DNA of 64,000 bases, taken from assembly GCA_964017235.1 (NCBI GenBank), contig OZ024936.1, forward strand, positions 14,422,496-14,486,495, given 5' to 3'. Shown in pieces: positions 39,701 to 53,784 of this stretch; position 1 is the stretch's first letter; each line of letters begins with the position of its first letter. The DNA is from Sabellastarte sp. h YS-2021 (taxonomy: Eukaryota > Annelida > Polychaeta > Sabellida > Sabellidae). The position numbers and the translations under genes were made by a program. The notes below the pieces were generated by a model, which was not told where the DNA came from, ran no database searches, and saw only the letters and a program-made list of their open reading frames with translations.

Positions 39701-42700
39701 CAGCCATCTGAGGCTGTATTTTCGCTTTCCTGGATCATATATGACACATATGACACCACTGGTATACCAGATGTAATCCTAAAACCTATGCAGTCAGATT
39801 TAGTAGGTGGCAAGTGAATTTTAGGCCAAATTTTAGACTTATAGACCAATATTTGGTACTGGTTTGGGCTGATTTACATCTATATTTGGCTATATTTAGA
39901 ACAATATTTTGGTGAAATAATTTCAGGTCAGACATGTAATGCTCCAAATGCGCCTAAAATATCCTCATTAATTATTAGAATATGAATGAAATTAAATTTG
40001 GGCTTCAGATTAGCAATATTATGATATATTTGACATCTTCCACCTGAGGGGTGACCTGGGGCCCCCCCACACCCCGGAAATTGAAATTTGTAATGTGGCC
40101 CTCGAGTATGCCAGCCTAATACAAATTCATTCTCTGATATAAACTGAGTTTCCTGTAAAAATTTCAGCCAGTTTGACCAACTTTAAGGGGTGGTTTGGGC
40201 TGATCTGGCATTTTACCTATCCCTCGCCAACTACACTCCCTGAACCTGCACTTTGGGCTACATATGTATTTCTGATGGAACACACTACTAAAATTCGTTT
40301 CAGGGGTGACTCCTGTATGAATCAATATGGTTTTCAACCTTGAATCTACCTTAATTGAGAATATATCAGCATTTCCTGATACAGCCATCTGAGGCTGTAT
40401 TTTCGCTTTCCTGGATCATATATGACACATATGACACCACTGGTATACCAGATGTAATCCTAAAACCTATGCAGTCAGATTTAGTAGGTGGCAAGTGAAT
40501 TTTAGGCCAAATTTTAGACTTATAGACCAATATTTGGTACTGGTTTGGGCTGATTTACATCTATATTTGGCTATATTTAGAACAATATTTTGGTGAAATA
40601 ATTTCAGGTCAGACATGTAATGCTCCAAATGCGCCTAAAATATCCTCATTAATTATTAGAATATGAATGAAATTAAATTTGGGCTTCAGATTAGCAATAT
40701 TATGATATATTTGACATCTTCCACCTGAGGGGTGACCTGGGGCCCCCCCACACCCCGGAAATTGAAATTTGTAATGTGGCCTTCGAGTATGCCAGCCTAA
40801 TACAAATTCATTCTCTGATATAAACTGAGTTTCCTGTAAAAATTTCAGCCAGTTTGACCAACTTTAAGGGGTGGTTTGGGCTGATCTGGCATTTTACCTA
40901 TCCCTCGCCAACTACACTCCCTGAACCTGCACTTTGGGCTACATATGTATTTCTGATGGAACACACTACTAAAATTCGTTTCAGGGGTGACTCCTGTATG
41001 AATCAATATGGTTTTCAACCTTGAATCTACCTTAATTGAGAATATATCAGCATTTCCTGATACAGCCATCTGAGGCTGTATTTTCGCTTTCCTGGATCAT
41101 ATATGACACATATGACACCACTGGTATACCAGATGTAATCCTAAAACCTATGCAGTCAGATTTAGTAGGTGGCAAGTGAATTTTAGGCCAAATTTTAGAC
41201 TTATAGACCAATATTTGGTACTGGTTTGGGCTGATTTACATCTATATTTGGCTATATTTAGAACAATATTTTGGTGAAATAATTTCAGGTCAGACATGTA
41301 ATGCTCCAAATGCGCCTAAAATATCCTCATTAATTATTAGAATATGAATGAAATTAAATTTGGGCTTCAGATTAGCAATATTATGATATATTTGACATCT
41401 TCCACCTGAGGGGTGACCTGGGGCCCCCCCACACCCCGGAAATTGAAATTTGTAATGTGGCCCTCGAGTATGCCAGCCTAATACAAATTCATTCTCTGAT
41501 ATAAACTGAGTTTCCTGTAAAAATTTCAGCCAGTTTGACCAACTTTAAGGGGTGGTTTGGGCTGATCTGGCATTTTACCTATCCCTCGCCAACTACACTC
41601 CCTGAACCTGCACTTTGGGCTACATATGTATTTCTGATGGAACACACTACTAAAATTCGTTTCAGGGGTGACTCCTGTATGAATCAATATGGTTTTCAAC
41701 CTTGAATCTACCTTAATTGAGAATATATCAGCATTTCCTGATACAGCCATCTGAGGCTGTATTTTCGCTTTCCTGGATCATATATGACACATATGACACC
41801 ACTGGTATACCAGATGTAATCCTAAAACCTATGCAGTCAGATTTAGTAGGTGGCAAGTGAATTTTAGGCCAAATTTTAGACTTATAGACCAATATTTGGT
41901 ACTGGTTTGGGCTGATTTACATCTATATTTGGCTATATTTAGAACAATATTTTGGTGAAATAATTTCAGGTCAGACATGTAATGCTCCAAATGCGCCTAA
42001 AATATCCTCATTAATTATTAGAATATGAATGAAATTAAATTTGGGCTTCAGATTAGCAATATTATGATATATTTGACATCTTCCACCTGAGGGGTGACCT
42101 GGGGCCCCCCCACACCCCGGAAATTGAAATTTGTAATGTGGCCCTCGAGTATGCCAGCCTAATACAAATTCATTCTCTGATATAAACTGAGTTTCCTGTA
42201 AAAATTTCAGCCAGTTTGACCAACTTTAAGGGGTGGTTTGGGCTGATCTGGCATTTTACCTATCCCTCGCCAACTACACTCCCTGAACCTGCACTTTGGG
42301 CTACATATGTATTTCTGATGGAACACACTACTAAAATTCGTTTCAGGGGTGACTCCTGTATGAATCAATATGGTTTTCAACCTTGAATCTACCTTAATTG
42401 AGAATATATCAGCATTTCCTGATACAGCCATCTGAGGCTGTATTTTCGCTTTCCTGGATCATATATGACACATATGACACCACTGGTATACCAGATGTAA
42501 TCCTAAAACCTATGCAGTCAGATTTAGTAGGTGGCAAGTGAATTTTAGGCCAAATTTTAGACTTATAGACCAATATTTGGTACTGGTTTGGGCTGATTTA
42601 CATCTATATTTGGCTATATTTAGAACAATATTTTGGTGAAATAATTTCAGGTCAGACATGTAATGCTCCAAATGCGCCTAAAATATCCTCATTAATTATT

Positions 42701-45700
42701 AGAATATGAATGAAATTAAATTTGGGCTTCAGATTAGCAATATTATGATATATTTGACATCTTCCACCTGAGGGGTGACCTGGGGCCCCCCCACACCCCG
42801 GAAATTGAAATTTGTAATGTGGCCCTCGAGTATGCCAGCCTAATACAAATTCATTCTCTGATATAAACTGAGTTTCCTGTAAAAATTTCAGCCAGTTTGA
42901 CCAACTTTAAGGGGTGGTTTGGGCTGATCTGGCATTTTACCTATCCCTCGCCAACTACACTCCCTGAACCTGCACTTTGGGCTACATATGTATTTCTGAT
43001 GGAACACACTACTAAAATTCGTTTCAGGGGTGACTCCTGTATGAATCAATATGGTTTTCAACCTTGAATCTACCTTAATTGAGAATATATCAGCATTTCC
43101 TGATACAGCCATCTGAGGCTGTATTTTCGCTTTCCTGGATCATATATGACACATATGACACCACTGGTATACCAGATGTAATCCTAAAACCTATGCAGTC
43201 AGATTTAGTAGGTGGCAAGTGAATTTTAGGCCAAATTTTAGACTTATAGACCAATATTTGGTACTGGTTTGGGCTGATTTACATCTATATTTGGCTATAT
43301 TTAGAACAATATTTTGGTGAAATAATTTCAGGTCAGACATGTAATGCTCCAAATGCGCCTAAAATATCCTCATTAATTATTAGAATATGAATGAAATTAA
43401 ATTTGGGCTTCAGATTAGCAATATTATGATATATTTGACATCTTCCACCTGAGGGGTGACCTGGGGCCCCCCCACACCCCGGAAATTGAAATTTGTAATG
43501 TGGCCCTCGAGTATGCCAGCCTAATACAAATTCATTCTCTGATATAAACTGAGTTTCCTGTAAAAATTTCAGCCAGTTTGACCAACTTTAAGGGGTGGTT
43601 TGGGCTGATCTGGCATTTTACCTATCCCTCGCCAACTACACTCCCTGAACCTGCACTTTGGGCTACATATGTATTTCTGATGGAACACACTACTAAAATT
43701 CGTTTCAGGGGTGACTCCTGTATGAATCAATATGGTTTTCAACCTTGAATCTACCTTAATTGAGAATATATCAGCATTTCCTGATACAGCCATCTGAGGC
43801 TGTATTTTCGCTTTCCTGGATCATATATGACACATATGACACCACTGGTATACCAGATGTAATCCTAAAACCTATGCAGTCAGATTTAGTAGGTGGCAAG
43901 TGAATTTTAGGCCAAATTTTAGACTTATAGACCAATATTTGGTACTGGTTTGGGCTGATTTACATCTATATTTGGCTATATTTAGAACAATATTTTGGTG
44001 AAATAATTTCAGGTCAGACATGTAATGCTCCAAATGCGCCTAAAATATCCTCATTAATTATTAGAATATGAATGAAATTAAATTTGGGCTTCAGATTAGC
44101 AATATTATGATATATTTGACATCTTCCACCTGAGGGGTGACCTGGGGCCCCCCCACACCCCGGAAATTGAAATTTGTAATGTGGCCCTCGAGTATGCCAG
44201 CCTAATACAAATTCATTCTCTGATATAAACTGAGTTTCCTGTAAAAATTTCAGCCAGTTTGACCAACTTTAAGGGGTGGTTTGGGCTGATCTGGCATTTT
44301 ACCTATCCCTCGCCAACTACACTCCCTGAACCTGCACTTTGGGCTACATATGTATTTCTGATGGAACACACTACTAAAATTCGTTTTAGGGGTGACTCCT
44401 GTATGAATCAATATGGTTTTCAACCTTGAATCTACCTTAATTGAGAATATATCAGCATTTCCTGATACAGCCATCTGAGGCTGTATTTTCGCTTTCCTGG
44501 ATCATATATGACACATATGACACCACTGGTATACCAGATGTAATCCTAAAACCTATGCAGTCAGATTTAGTAGGTGGCAAGTGAATTTTAGGCCAAATTT
44601 TAGACTTATAGACCAATATTTGGTACTGGTTTGGGCTGATTTACATCTATATTTGGCTATATTTAGAACAATATTTTGGTGAAATAATTTCAGGTCAGAC
44701 ATGTAATGCTCCAAATGCGCCTAAAATATCCTCATTAATTATTAGAATATGAATGAAATTAAATTTGGGCTTCAGATTAGCAATATTATGATATATTTGA
44801 CATCTTCCACCTGAGGGGTGACCTGGGGCCCCCCCACACCCCGGAAATTGAAATTTGTAATGTGGCCCTCGAGTATGCCAGCCTAATACAAATTCATTCT
44901 CTGATATAAACTGAGTTTCCTGTAAAAATTTCAGCCAGTTTGACCAACTTTAAGGGGTGGTTTGGGCTGATCTGGCATTTTACCTATCCCTCGCCAACTA
45001 CACTCCCTGAACCTGCACTTTGGGCTACATATGTATTTCTGATGGAACACACTACTAAAATTCGTTTCAGGGGTGACTCCTGTATGAATCAATATGGTTT
45101 TCAACCTTGAATCTACCTTAATTGAGAATATATCAGCATTTCCTGATACAGCCATCTGAGGCTGTATTTTCGCTTTCCTGGATCATATATGACACATATG
45201 ACACCACTGGTATACCAGATGTAATCCTAAAACCTATGCAGTCAGATTTAGTAGGTGGCAAGTGAATTTTAGGCCAAATTTTAGACTTATAGACCAATAT
45301 TTGGTACTGGTTTGGGCTGATTTACATCTATATTTGGCTATATTTAGAACAATATTTTGGTGAAATAATTTCAGGTCAGACATGTAATGCTCCAAATGCG
45401 CCTAAAATATCCTCATTAATTATTAGAATATGAATGAAATTAAATTTGGGCTTCAGATTAGCAATATTATGATATATTTGACATCTTCCACCTGAGGGGT
45501 GACCTGGGGCCCCCCCACACCCCGGAAATTGAAATTTGTAATGTGGCCCTCGAGTATGCCAGCCTAATACAAATTCATTCTCTGATATAAACTGAGTTTC
45601 CTGTAAAAATTTCAGCCAGTTTGACCAACTTTAAGGGGTGGTTTGGGCTGATCTGGCATTTTACCTATCCCTCGCCAACTACACTCCCTGAACCTGCACT

Positions 45701-48700
45701 TTGGGCTACATATGTATTTCTGATGGAACACACTACTAAAATTCGTTTCAGGGGTGACTCCTGTATGAATCAATATGGTTTTCAACCTTGAATCTACCTT
45801 AATTGAGAATATATCAGCATTTCCTGATACAGCCATCTGAGGCTGTATTTTCGCTTTCCTGGATCATATATGACACATATGACACCACTGGTATACCAGA
45901 TGTAATCCTAAAACCTATGCAGTCAGATTTAGTAGGTGGCAAGTGAATTTTAGGCCAAATTTTAGACTTATAGACCAATATTTGGTACTGGTTTGGGCTG
46001 ATTTACATCTATATTTGGCTATATTTAGAACAATATTTTGGTGAAATAATTTCAGGTCAGACATGTAATGCTCCAAATGCGCCTAAAATATCCTCATTAA
46101 TTATTAGAATATGAATGAAATTAAATTTGGGCTTCAGATTAGCAATATTATGATATATTTGACATCTTCCACCTGAGGGGTGACCTGGGGCCCCCCCACA
46201 CCCCGGAAATTGAAATTTGTAATGTGGCCCTCGAGTATGCCAGCCTAATACAAATTCATTCTCTGATATAAACTGAGTTTCCTGTAAAAATTTCAGCCAG
46301 TTTGACCAACTTTAAGGGGTGGTTTGGGCTGATCTGGCATTTTACCTATCCCTCGCCAACTACACTCCCTGAACCTGCACTTTGGGCTACATATGTATTT
46401 CTGATGGAACACACTACTAAAATTCGTTTCAGGGGTGACTCCTGTATGAATCAATATGGTTTTCAACCTTGAATCTACCTTAATTGAGAATATATCAGCA
46501 TTTCCTGATACAGCCATCTGAGGCTGTATTTTCGCTTTCCTGGATCATATATGACACATATGACACCACTGGTATACCAGATGTAATCCTAAAACCTATG
46601 CAGTCAGATTTAGTAGGTGGCAAGTGAATTTTAGGCCAAATTTTAGACTTATAGACCAATATTTGGTACTGGTTTGGGCTGATTTACATCTATATTTGGC
46701 TATATTTAGAACAATATTTTGGTGAAATAATTTCAGGTCAGACATGTAATGCTCCAAATGCGCCTAAAATATCCTCATTAATTATTAGAATATGAATGAA
46801 ATTAAATTTGGGCTTCAGATTAGCAATATTATGATATATTTGACATCTTCCACCTGAGGGGTGACCTGGGCCCCCCCCACACCCCGGAAATTGAAATTTG
46901 TAATGTGGCCCTCGAGTATGCCAGCCTAATACAAATTCATTCTCTGATATAAACTGAGTTTCCTGTAAAAATTTCAGCCAGTTTGACCAACTTTAAGGGG
47001 TGGTTTGGGCTGATCTGGCATTTTACCTATCCCTCGCCAACTACACTCCCTGAACCTGCACTTTGGGCTACATATGTATTTCTGATGGAACACACTACTA
47101 AAATTCGTTTCAGGGGTGACTCCTGTATGAATCAATATGGTTTTCAACCTTGAATCTACCTTAATTGAGAATATATCAGCATTTCCTGATACAGCCATCT
47201 GAGGCTGTATTTTCGCTTTCCTGGATCATATATGACACATATGACACCACTGGTATACCAGATGTAATCCTAAAACCTATGCAGTCAGATTTAGTAGGTG
47301 GCAAGTGAATTTTAGGCCAAATTTTAGACTTATAGACCAATATTTGGTACTGGTTTGGGCTGATTTACATCTATATTTGGCTATATTTAGAACAATATTT
47401 TGGTGAAATAATTTCAGGTCAGACATGTAATGCTCCAAATGCGCCTAAAATATCCTCATTAATTATTAGAATATGAATGAAATTAAATTTGGGCTTCAGA
47501 TTAGCAATATTATGATATATTTGACATCTTCCACCTGAGGGGTGACCTGGGGCCCCCCCACACCCCGGAAATTGAAATTTGTAATGTGGCCCTCGAGTAT
47601 GCCAGCCTAATACAAATTCATTCTCTGATATAAACTGAGTTTCCTGTAAAAATTTCAGCCAGTTTGACCAACTTTAAGGGGTGGTTTGGGCTGATCTGGC
47701 ATTTTACCTATCCCTCGCCAACTACACTCCCTGAACCTGCACTTTGGGCTACATATGTATTTCTGATGGAACACACTACTAAAATTCGTTTCAGGGGTGA
47801 CTCCTGTATGAATCAATATGGTTTTCAACCTTGAATCTACCTTAATTGAGAATATATCAGCATTTCCTGATACAGCCATCTGAGGCTGTATTTTCGCTTT
47901 CCTGGATCATATATGACACATATGACACCACTGGTATACCAGATGTAATCCTAAAACCTATGCAGTCAGATTTAGTAGGTGGCAAGTGAATTTTAGGCCA
48001 AATTTTAGACTTATAGACCAATATTTGGTACTGGTTTGGGCTGATTTACATCTATATTTGGCTATATTTAGAACAATATTTTGGTGAAATAATTTCAGGT
48101 CAGACATGTAATGCTCCAAATGCGCCTAAAATATCCTCATTAATTATTAGAATATGAATGAAATTAAATTTGGGCTTCAGATTAGCAATATTATGATATA
48201 TTTGACATCTTCCACCTGAGGGGTGACCTGGGGCCCCCCCACACCCCGGAAATTGAAATTTGTAATGTGGCCCTCGAGTATGCCAGCCTAATACAAATTC
48301 ATTCTCTGATATAAACTGAGTTTCCTGTAAAAATTTCAGCCAGTTTGACCAACTTTAAGGGGTGGTTTGGGCTGATCTGGCATTTTACCTATCCCTCGCC
48401 AACTACACTCCCTGAACCTGCACTTTGGGCTACATATGTATTTCTGATGGAACACACTACTAAAATTCGTTTCAGGGGTGACTCCTGTATGAATCAATAT
48501 GGTTTTCAACCTTGAATCTACCTTAATTGAGAATATATCAGCATTTCCTGATACAGCCATCTGAGGCTGTATTTTCGCTTTCCTGGATCATATATGACAC
48601 ATATGACACCACTGGTATACCAGATGTAATCCTAAAACCTATGCAGTCAGATTTAGTAGGTGGCAAGTGAATTTTAGGCCAAATTTTAGACTTATAGACC

Positions 48701-51700
48701 AATATTTGGTACTGGTTTGGGCTGATTTACATCTATATTTGGCTATATTTAGAACAATATTTTGGTGAAATAATTTCAGGTCAGACATGTAATGCTCCAA
48801 ATGCGCCTAAAATATCCTCATTAATTATTAGAATATGAATGAAATTAAATTTGGGCTTCAGATTAGCAATATTATGATATATTTGACATCTTCCACCTGA
48901 GGGGTGACCTGGGGCCCCCCCACACCCCGGAAATTGAAATTTGTAATGTGGCCCTCGAGTATGCCAGCCTAATACAAATTCATTCTCTGATATAAACTGA
49001 GTTTCCTGTAAAAATTTCAGCCAGTTTGACCAACTTTAAGGGGTGGTTTGGGCTGATCTGGCATTTTACCTATCCCTCGCCAACTACACTCCCTGAACCT
49101 GCACTTTGGGCTACATATGTATTTCTGATGGAACACACTACTAAAATTCGTTTCAGGGGTGACTCCTGTATGAATCAATATGGTTTTCAACCTTGAATCT
49201 ACCTTAATTGAGAATATATCAGCATTTCCTGATACAGCCATCTGAGGCTGTATTTTCGCTTTCCTGGATCATATATGACACATATGACACCACTGGTATA
49301 CCAGATGTAATCCTAAAACCTATGCAGTCAGATTTAGTAGGTGGCAAGTGAATTTTAGGCCAAATTTTAGACTTATAGACCAATATTTGGTACTGGTTTG
49401 GGCTGATTTACATCTATATTTGGCTATATTTAGAACAATATTTTGGTGAAATAATTTCAGGTCAGACATGTAATGCTCCAAATGCGCCTAAAATATCCTC
49501 ATTAATTATTAGAATATGAATGAAATTAAATTTGGGCTTCAGATTAGCAATATTATGATATATTTGACATCTTCCACCTGAGGGGTGACCTGGGGCCCCC
49601 CCACACCCCGGAAATTGAAATTTGTAATGTGGCCCTCGAGTATGCCAGCCTAATACAAATTCATTCTCTGATATAAACTGAGTTTCCTGTAAAAATTTCA
49701 GCCAGTTTGACCAACTTTAAGGGGTGGTTTGGGCTGATCTGGCATTTTACCTATCCCTCGCCAACTACACTCCCTGAACCTGCACTTTGGGCTACATATG
49801 TATTTCTGATGGAACACACTACTAAAATTCGTTTCAGGGGTGACTCCTGTATGAATCAATATGGTTTTCAACCTTGAATCTACCTTAATTGAGAATATAT
49901 CAGCATTTCCTGATACAGCCATCTGAGGCTGTATTTTCGCTTTCCTGGATCATATATGACACATATGACACCACTGGTATACCAGATGTAATCCTAAAAC
50001 CTATGCAGTCAGATTTAGTAGGTGGCAAGTGAATTTTAGGCCAAATTTTAGACTTATAGACCAATATTTGGTACTGGTTTGGGCTGATTTACATCTATAT
50101 TTGGCTATATTTAGAACAATATTTTGGTGAAATAATTTCAGGTCAGACATGTAATGCTCCAAATGCGCCTAAAATATCCTCATTAATTATTAGAATATGA
50201 ATGAAATTAAATTTGGGCTTCAGATTAGCAATATTATGATATATTTGACATCTTCCACCTGAGGGGTGACCTGGGGCCCCCCCACACCCCGGAAATTGAA
50301 ATTTGTAATGTGGCCCTCGAGTATGCCAGCCTAATACAAATTCATTCTCTGATATAAACTGAGTTTCCTGTAAAAATTTCAGCCAGTTTGACCAACTTTA
50401 AGGGGTGGTTTGGGGCTGATCTGGCATTTTACCTATCCCTCGCCAACTACACTCCCTGAACCTGCACTTTGGGCTACATATGTATTTCTGATGGAACACA
50501 CTACTAAAATTCGTTTCAGGGGTGACTCCTGTATGAATCAATATGGTTTTCAACCTTGAATCTACCTTAATTGAGAATATATCAGCATTTCCTGATACAG
50601 CCATCTGAGGCTGTATTTTCGCTTTCCTGGATCATATATGACACATATGACACCACTGGTATACCAGATGTAATCCTAAAACCTATGCAGTCAGATTTAG
50701 TAGGTGGCAAGTGAATTTTAGGCCAAATTTTAGACTTATAGACCAATATTTGGTACTGGTTTGGGCTGATTTACATCTATATTTGGCTATATTTAGAACA
50801 ATATTTTGGTGAAATAATTTCAGGTCAGACATGTAATGCTCCAAATGCGCCTAAAATATCCTCATTAATTATTAGAATATGAATGAAATTAAATTTGGGC
50901 TTCAGATTAGCAATATTATGATATATTTGACATCTTCCACCTGAGGGGTGACCTGGGGCCCCCCCACACCCCGGAAATTGAAATTTGTAATGTGGCCCTC
51001 GAGTATGCCAGCCTAATACAAATTCATTCTCTGATATAAACTGAGTTTCCTGTAAAAATTTCAGCCAGTTTGACCAACTTTAAGGGGTGGTTTGGGCTGA
51101 TCTGGCATTTTACCTATCCCTCGCCAACTACACTCCCTGAACCTGCACTTTGGGCTACATATGTATTTCTGATGGAACACACTACTAAAATTCGTTTCAG
51201 GGGTGACTCCTGTATGAATCAATATGGTTTTCAACCTTGAATCTACCTTAATTGAGAATATATCAGCATTTCCTGATACAGCCATCTGAGGCTGTATTTT
51301 CGCTTTCCTGGATCATATATGACACATATGACACCACTGGTATACCAGATGTAATCCTAAAACCTATGCAGTCAGATTTAGTAGGTGGCAAGTGAATTTT
51401 AGGCCAAATTTTAGACTTATAGACCAATATTTGGTACTGGTTTGGGCTGATTTACATCTATATTTGGCTATATTTAGAACAATATTTTGGTGAAATAATT
51501 TCAGGTCAGACATGTAATGCTCCAAATGCGCCTAAAATATCCTCATTAATTATTAGAATATGAATGAAATTAAATTTGGGCTTCAGATTAGCAATATTAT
51601 GATATATTTGACATCTTCCACCTGAGGGGTGACCTGGGGCCCCCCCACACCCCGGAAATTGAAATTTGTAATGTGGCCCTCGAGTATGCCAGCCTAATAC

Positions 51701-53784
51701 AAATTCATTCTCTGATATAAACTGAGTTTCCTGTAAAAATTTCAGCCAGTTTGACCAACTTTAAGGGGTGGTTTGGGCTGATCTGGCATTTTACCTATCC
51801 CTCGCCAACTACACTCCCTGAACCTGCACTTTGGGCTACATATGTATTTCTGATGGAACACACTACTAAAATTCGTTTCAGGGGTGACTCCTGTATGAAT
51901 CAATATGGTTTTCAACCTTGAATCTACCTTAATTGAGAATATATCAGCATTTCCTGATACAGCCATCTGAGGCTGTATTTTCGCTTTCCTGGATCATATA
52001 TGACACATATGACACCACTGGTATACCAGATGTAATCCTAAAACCTATGCAGTCAGATTTAGTAGGTGGCAAGTGAATTTTAGGCCAAATTTTAGACTTA
52101 TAGACCAATATTTGGTACTGGTTTGGGCTGATTTACATCTATATTTGGCTATATTTAGAACAATATTTTGGTGAAATAATTTCAGGTCAGACATGTAATG
52201 CTCCAAATGCGCCTAAAATATCCTCATTAATTATTAGAATATGAATGAAATTAAATTTGGGCTTCAGATTAGCAATATTATGATATATTTGACATCTTCC
52301 ACCTGAGGGGTGACCTGGGGCCCCCCCACACCCCGGAAATTGAAATTTGTAATGTGGCCCTCGAGTATGCCAGCCTAATACAAATTCATTCTCTGATATA
52401 AACTGAGTTTCCTGTAAAAATTTCAGCCAGTTTGACCAACTTTAAGGGGTGGTTTGGGCTGATCTGGCATTTTACCTATCCCTCGCCAACTACACTCCCT
52501 GAACCTGCACTTTGGGCTACATATGTATTTCTGATGGAACACACTACTAAAATTCGTTTCAGGGGTGACTCCTGTATGAATCAATATGGTTTTCAACCTT
52601 GAATCTACCTTAATTGAGAATATATCAGCATTTCCTGATACAGCCATCTGAGGCTGTATTTTCGCTTTCCTGGATCATATATGACACATATGACACCACT
52701 GGTATACCAGATGTAATCCTAAAACCTATGCAGTCAGATTTAGTAGGTGGCAAGTGAATTTTAGGCCAAATTTTAGACTTATAGACCAATATTTGGTACT
52801 GGTTTGGGCTGATTTACATCTATATTTGGCTATATTTAGAACAATATTTTGGTGAAATAATTTCAGGTCAGACATGTAATGCTCCAAATGCGCCTAAAAT
52901 ATCCTCATTAATTATTAGAATATGAATGAAATTAAATTTGGGCTTCAGATTAGCAATATTATGATATATTTGACATCTTCCACCTGAGGGGTGACCTGGG
53001 CCCCCCCCACACCCCGGAAATTGAAATTTGTAATGTGGCCCTCGAGTATGCCAGCCTAATACAAATTCATTCTCTGATATAAACTGAGTTTCCTGTAAAA
53101 ATTTCAGCCAGTTTGACCAACTTTAAGGGGTGGTTTGGGCTGATCTGGCATTTTACCTATCCCTCGCCAACTACACTCCCTGAACCTGCACTTTGGGCTA
53201 CATATGTATTTCTGATGGAACACACTACTAAAATTCGTTTCAGGGGTGACTCCTGTATGAATCAATATGGTTTTCAACCTTGAATCTACCTTAATTGAGA
53301 ATATATCAGCATTTCCTGATACAGCCATCTGAGGCTGTATTTTCGCTTTCCTGGATCATATATGACACATATGACACCACTGGTATACCAGATGTAATCC
53401 TAAAACCTATGCAGTCAGATTTAGTAGGTGGCAAGTGAATTTTAGGCCAAATTTTAGACTTATAGACCAATATTTGGTACTGGTTTGGGCTGATTTACAT
53501 CTATATTTGGCTATATTTAGAACAATATTTTGGTGAAATAATTTCAGGTCAGACATGTAATGCTCCAAATGCGCCTAAAATATCCTCATTAATTATTAGA
53601 ATATGAATGAAATTAAATTTGGGCTTCAGATTAGCAATATTATGATATATTTGACATCTTCCACCTGAGGGGTGACCTGGGGCCCCCCCACACCCCGGAA
53701 ATTGAAATTTGTAATGTGGCCCTCGAGTATGCCAGCCTAATACAAATTCATTCTCTGATATAAACTGAGTTTCCTGTAAAAATT
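36760..53784. repeat. Homogeneous array A stretch, 25 monomers
   Basis: This is the most uniform part, with few variants: G to T near 37367, a C6 tract near 38021 that makes a 680-bp monomer, C to T at 39620 and 44387 (seven monomers apart), C to T at 40782 which destroys the otherwise universal CTCGAG, G3C8 at 46871 and 53001 (nine monomers apart), and an extra G near 50412. Many consecutive copies appear identical by eye, which indicates very recent amplification or strong homogenisation. Confidence 0.93.
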
